From: Castor canadensis
Taxonomy: Eukaryota > Chordata > Mammalia > Rodentia > Castoridae
Length of the DNA stretch: 64,000 nucleotides
Reading direction: 5' to 3'
Assembly (NCBI RefSeq): GCF_047511655.1
Contig: NC_133399.1
Location: 7,381,333 to 7,445,332 of the forward strand
Numbering within the stretch: position 1 is the first letter of the stretch; each line of letters opens with the position of its first letter. A program made the translations under genes and the position numbers. The notes under the pieces are model-generated. The model was given only the letters and a program-made list of their open reading frames with translations. It was not told the origin of the DNA and made no database searches. This document shows positions 61,740-64,000 of the stretch, piece by piece.

Positions 61740-62357
61740 GTAGGAAATGTGTTGGTTATATGTAAATATAACACCATTTTACATAAGGGACTTGAGTTTT
61801 TATTACTTTTGGTGTCACTAGAAGAAGGGGTTCTGAAAATAATCTATGTTAGAACTGAATGAAAGTGGGGTCGACACACCAAGGTATGCAGAAGAAATCT
61901 AGTCCATGGCATATTTTTATTAATAAAGTTATATTAGCATATACATTGCCATGCTCACTCTCTGTGTCATATTTACAATTGTGTTCCTGCTAAAGTGGCA
62001 GGTTTTTGTGTCTGTGGATTACCTGTGGTCCTACAGGAATAAAATTATTACCATTAATAAACAACTTCACATTTCTCCTCCCAACTCACCTGACTCCACC
62101 ATTGTATCCCATGCATCTGTGAGTCTATCTTGGATGTCTTATATACATGAAATCATGAAGTATTTTCATTTCAAAGGCATCTGTAAATCACAATTGCTCC
62201 TTCCTTATTTCCTTCTACATTTAGCTTTCAGTGATCTGTATAATAAGAGTCACAATTTTGGTCCTACAGGGACTCTACAAGAAAAGTGATTGCATAGGTC
62301 AATATCGTTGATGAACATGGATACAAAAATCTTCATAGAACACTAGCAAAATGAAAC
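61740..62357 (-). other. Start of a further duplicated flank (unit I)
   Basis: No gene. Collinear with about 47100-47261 plus 50400-50530, and with the 42880-43200 and 57080-57370 blocks of G and H. Confidence 0.55.
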
Positions 62358-63183
62358 CAGCAGCACTTTTTTTATTATTTTATTATTCATATGTGCATAC
62401 AAGGCTTGGGTCATTTCTCCTCCCTGCCCCCACCTCCTCCCTTACCACCCACTCTGCCCCCTCCTTCTCCCCCCCAACCCCAATACCCAGCAGAAACTAT
62501 TTTGCCCTTGTTTCTAATTTTGTTGTAGAGAGAGTATAAGCAATAATAGGAAGGAACAAGGGTTTTTGCTGGTTGAGATAAGGATAGCTATACAGGGAGT
62601 TGACTCACATTGATTTCCTGTGCATGTGTGCTGCCTTCTAGGTTAATTCTTTTTGATCTTACCTTTTCTCTAGGTCCTGGTCCCCTTTTTCTATTGGCCT
62701 CAGTTGCTTTTAAGGTATCTGCTTTAGTTTCTCTGCGTTAAGGGCAACAAATGCTAGCTGATTTTTTAGGTGTCTTACCTATCCTCACCCCTCCCTTTTG
62801 TGCTCTTGCTTTTATCATGTGCTCAAAGTCCAATCCCCTTGTTGTGTTTGCCCTTGATCTAATGTCCACATATGAGGGAGAACATACGATTTTTGGTCTT
62901 TTGGGCCAGGCTAACCTCACTCAGAATGATGTTCTCCAATTCCATCCATTTACCAGCGAATGATAACATTTTGTTCTTCTTCATGGCTGCATAAAATTCC
63001 ATTGTGTATAGATACCACATTTTCTTAATCCATTCGTCGGTGGTGAGGCATCTTGGCTGTTTCCATAACTTGGCTATTGTGAATAGTGCCGCAATAAACA
63101 TGGGTGTGCAGGTGCCTCTGGAGTAACCTGTGTCACATTCTTTTGGGTATATCCCCAAGAGTGGTATTGCTGGACAGCAGCAC
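62358..63183 (-). mobile_element. 808-bp LINE-1 3' end with 9-bp target-site duplication
   Basis: The element occupies 62367-63174 on the minus strand: poly-T, C-rich 3' UTR and ORF2 C-terminus ([45 protein letters not shown]). It is flanked by CAGCAGCAC at 62358-62366 and 63175-63183. Units G and H have uninterrupted sequence at the matching site (about 43200 and 57370). Confidence 0.88.
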
Positions 63184-64000
63184 ATTAAATGAATAGTTTC
63201 CCATTTGGAATACATGAACTCAAGAAATCTGGCTATGACGACTGCCTGTTCTATAATAATTTCTGTAAAAATCCTCCACATATGTCATTACATTACAATC
63301 TCTTTCTTCACAGACTTCATCTTTGTGATGTTTGTACTGTATATAGATTCTTTGTTATTATTTGCTGACCTGGCCACTAGAATATAATATATGACTGACC
63401 AAGTACTCACCCTGCATTGTTCAGTTTTATGCTTTCTCAATGGTGCAAAATTTTAGAAAATGTAGAATAAATAAGAAATTAAGACTGTAATTGAAAAGAA
63501 GAATGAGGTAAATAAGTGGACTAAGACAATTATATTAAATTTTATTAAATAAACATTAAAATATATTCTCAATGATAGATAATTCCCCTAACATCAGTTT
63601 CTCATTAAAGGTTAAATTTACAAAAAACTAGAAATAAAATAAGATATTTTAGCAGCAATTGAAGAAATGAAGAAAACATTATCAAGTTATTTCAATATAT
63701 TTATGTATAAGTGGATTTAATTGTATTTTTACAGGGGAAATTAAAGAAAACCTTTATTAGTATATCTAATACCTCCTTTGTGAGTTCCTACCACCCAGGT
63801 GAGCAGGTGCATTATATTCATCAGCTCACTCATTCTTCAAATTGACCATATGATGCTGATTATTTGAACACATTGTTCAAAAGTAAGAGTATTATGAATA
63901 GAGTGAGCTTTCTACATATAAAATATACAAATAATAAGACTGTAGGGGAAGTTTATTTGAGGATAAGGAGTATATTTCTTAAGAAGCAGAAGCTGATGGC
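63184..64000 (-). other. Unit I flank continuing past the window
   Basis: No gene. Collinear with 57370-58180 and 43200-44000. By analogy with G and H this is OR upstream flank, though its OR would lie to the left, where only unit H sequence is present. Confidence 0.5.

Noticed and set aside
1-64000. CRISPR arrays, operons, tRNA or rRNA genes, or a prokaryotic defence-type system
   Set aside because: The window is mammalian. No regularly spaced repeats with spacers were seen; tRNA-like boxes occur only within ID-type SINEs; no clustered non-OR coding genes are present.

Overview
This is mammalian nuclear DNA. It is AT-rich and dense with LINE-1 and SINE repeats, and it carries a cluster of class II olfactory receptor (OR) genes most like OR family 7. 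The composite SINE at about 14053-14275 and 41829-42036 (a B1-like monomer joined to an ID/tRNA-like monomer) and the C-rich or G-rich LINE-1 3' ends point to a rodent. From memory of those repeats I would guess the beaver/kangaroo-rat branch (Castorimorpha), but a library search is needed to settle this.

Nine OR loci are visible. Two have full, uninterrupted single-exon coding regions (18964-19932 on +, 322 aa; 40703-41683 on -, 326 aa). Four are near-full-length pseudogenes (10725-11663 +, 26368-27324 -, 35599-36562 -, 54941-55845 -). Three are short relics (about 2893-3001 +, 29965-30107 +, 38400-38700 +). No other host protein-coding gene is supportable; almost every other ORF is LINE-1, simple repeat or chance.

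Layout. The left half (about 2.9-31 kb) is a run of related duplication units carrying OR subgroup 1 ('[16 protein letters not shown]' type). Unit 0 is a relic gutted by LINE-1 (2.9-5.5 kb). Unit A (5.57-13.07 kb) holds a pseudogene, unit B (13.08-21.25 kb) the intact gene, and unit C (21.26-24.87 kb) only upstream flank. Unit D is inverted (about 25.6-29.96 kb, pseudogene on -). Unit E is a + strand remnant (29.965 to about 31 kb) joined directly to D. The right half (about 35-64 kb) carries subgroup 2 ('[17 protein letters not shown]' type) on the minus strand. It comprises F (35.3-36.8 kb, pseudogene), G (39.4-51 kb, intact gene), H (51.05 to about 61.5 kb, pseudogene) and the truncated start of a further copy, I (61.55-64 kb). 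G and H are clear paralogues with an offset of about 14 kb.

LINE-1 has repeatedly hit these units. Several insertions are datable because a paralogous empty site lies in the same window: a 3.1-kb element with a twin-priming inversion (47269-50390), a nested pair in H (51340-53850) and an 808-bp 3' end (62367-63174). Old MaLR-type LTR fossils sit at the same place in units A, B and C and so predate those duplications.

The two intact receptors should each be expressed, if at all, one allele per sensory neuron from a spliced transcript with noncoding 5' exon(s). Splice acceptors lie immediately upstream of both start codons. I found no new gene system here. The most informative signals are the duplication and inversion architecture, a shared Arg-to-Cys change at the same CpG codon in all four pseudogenes, and candidate 5' exon and promoter islands.
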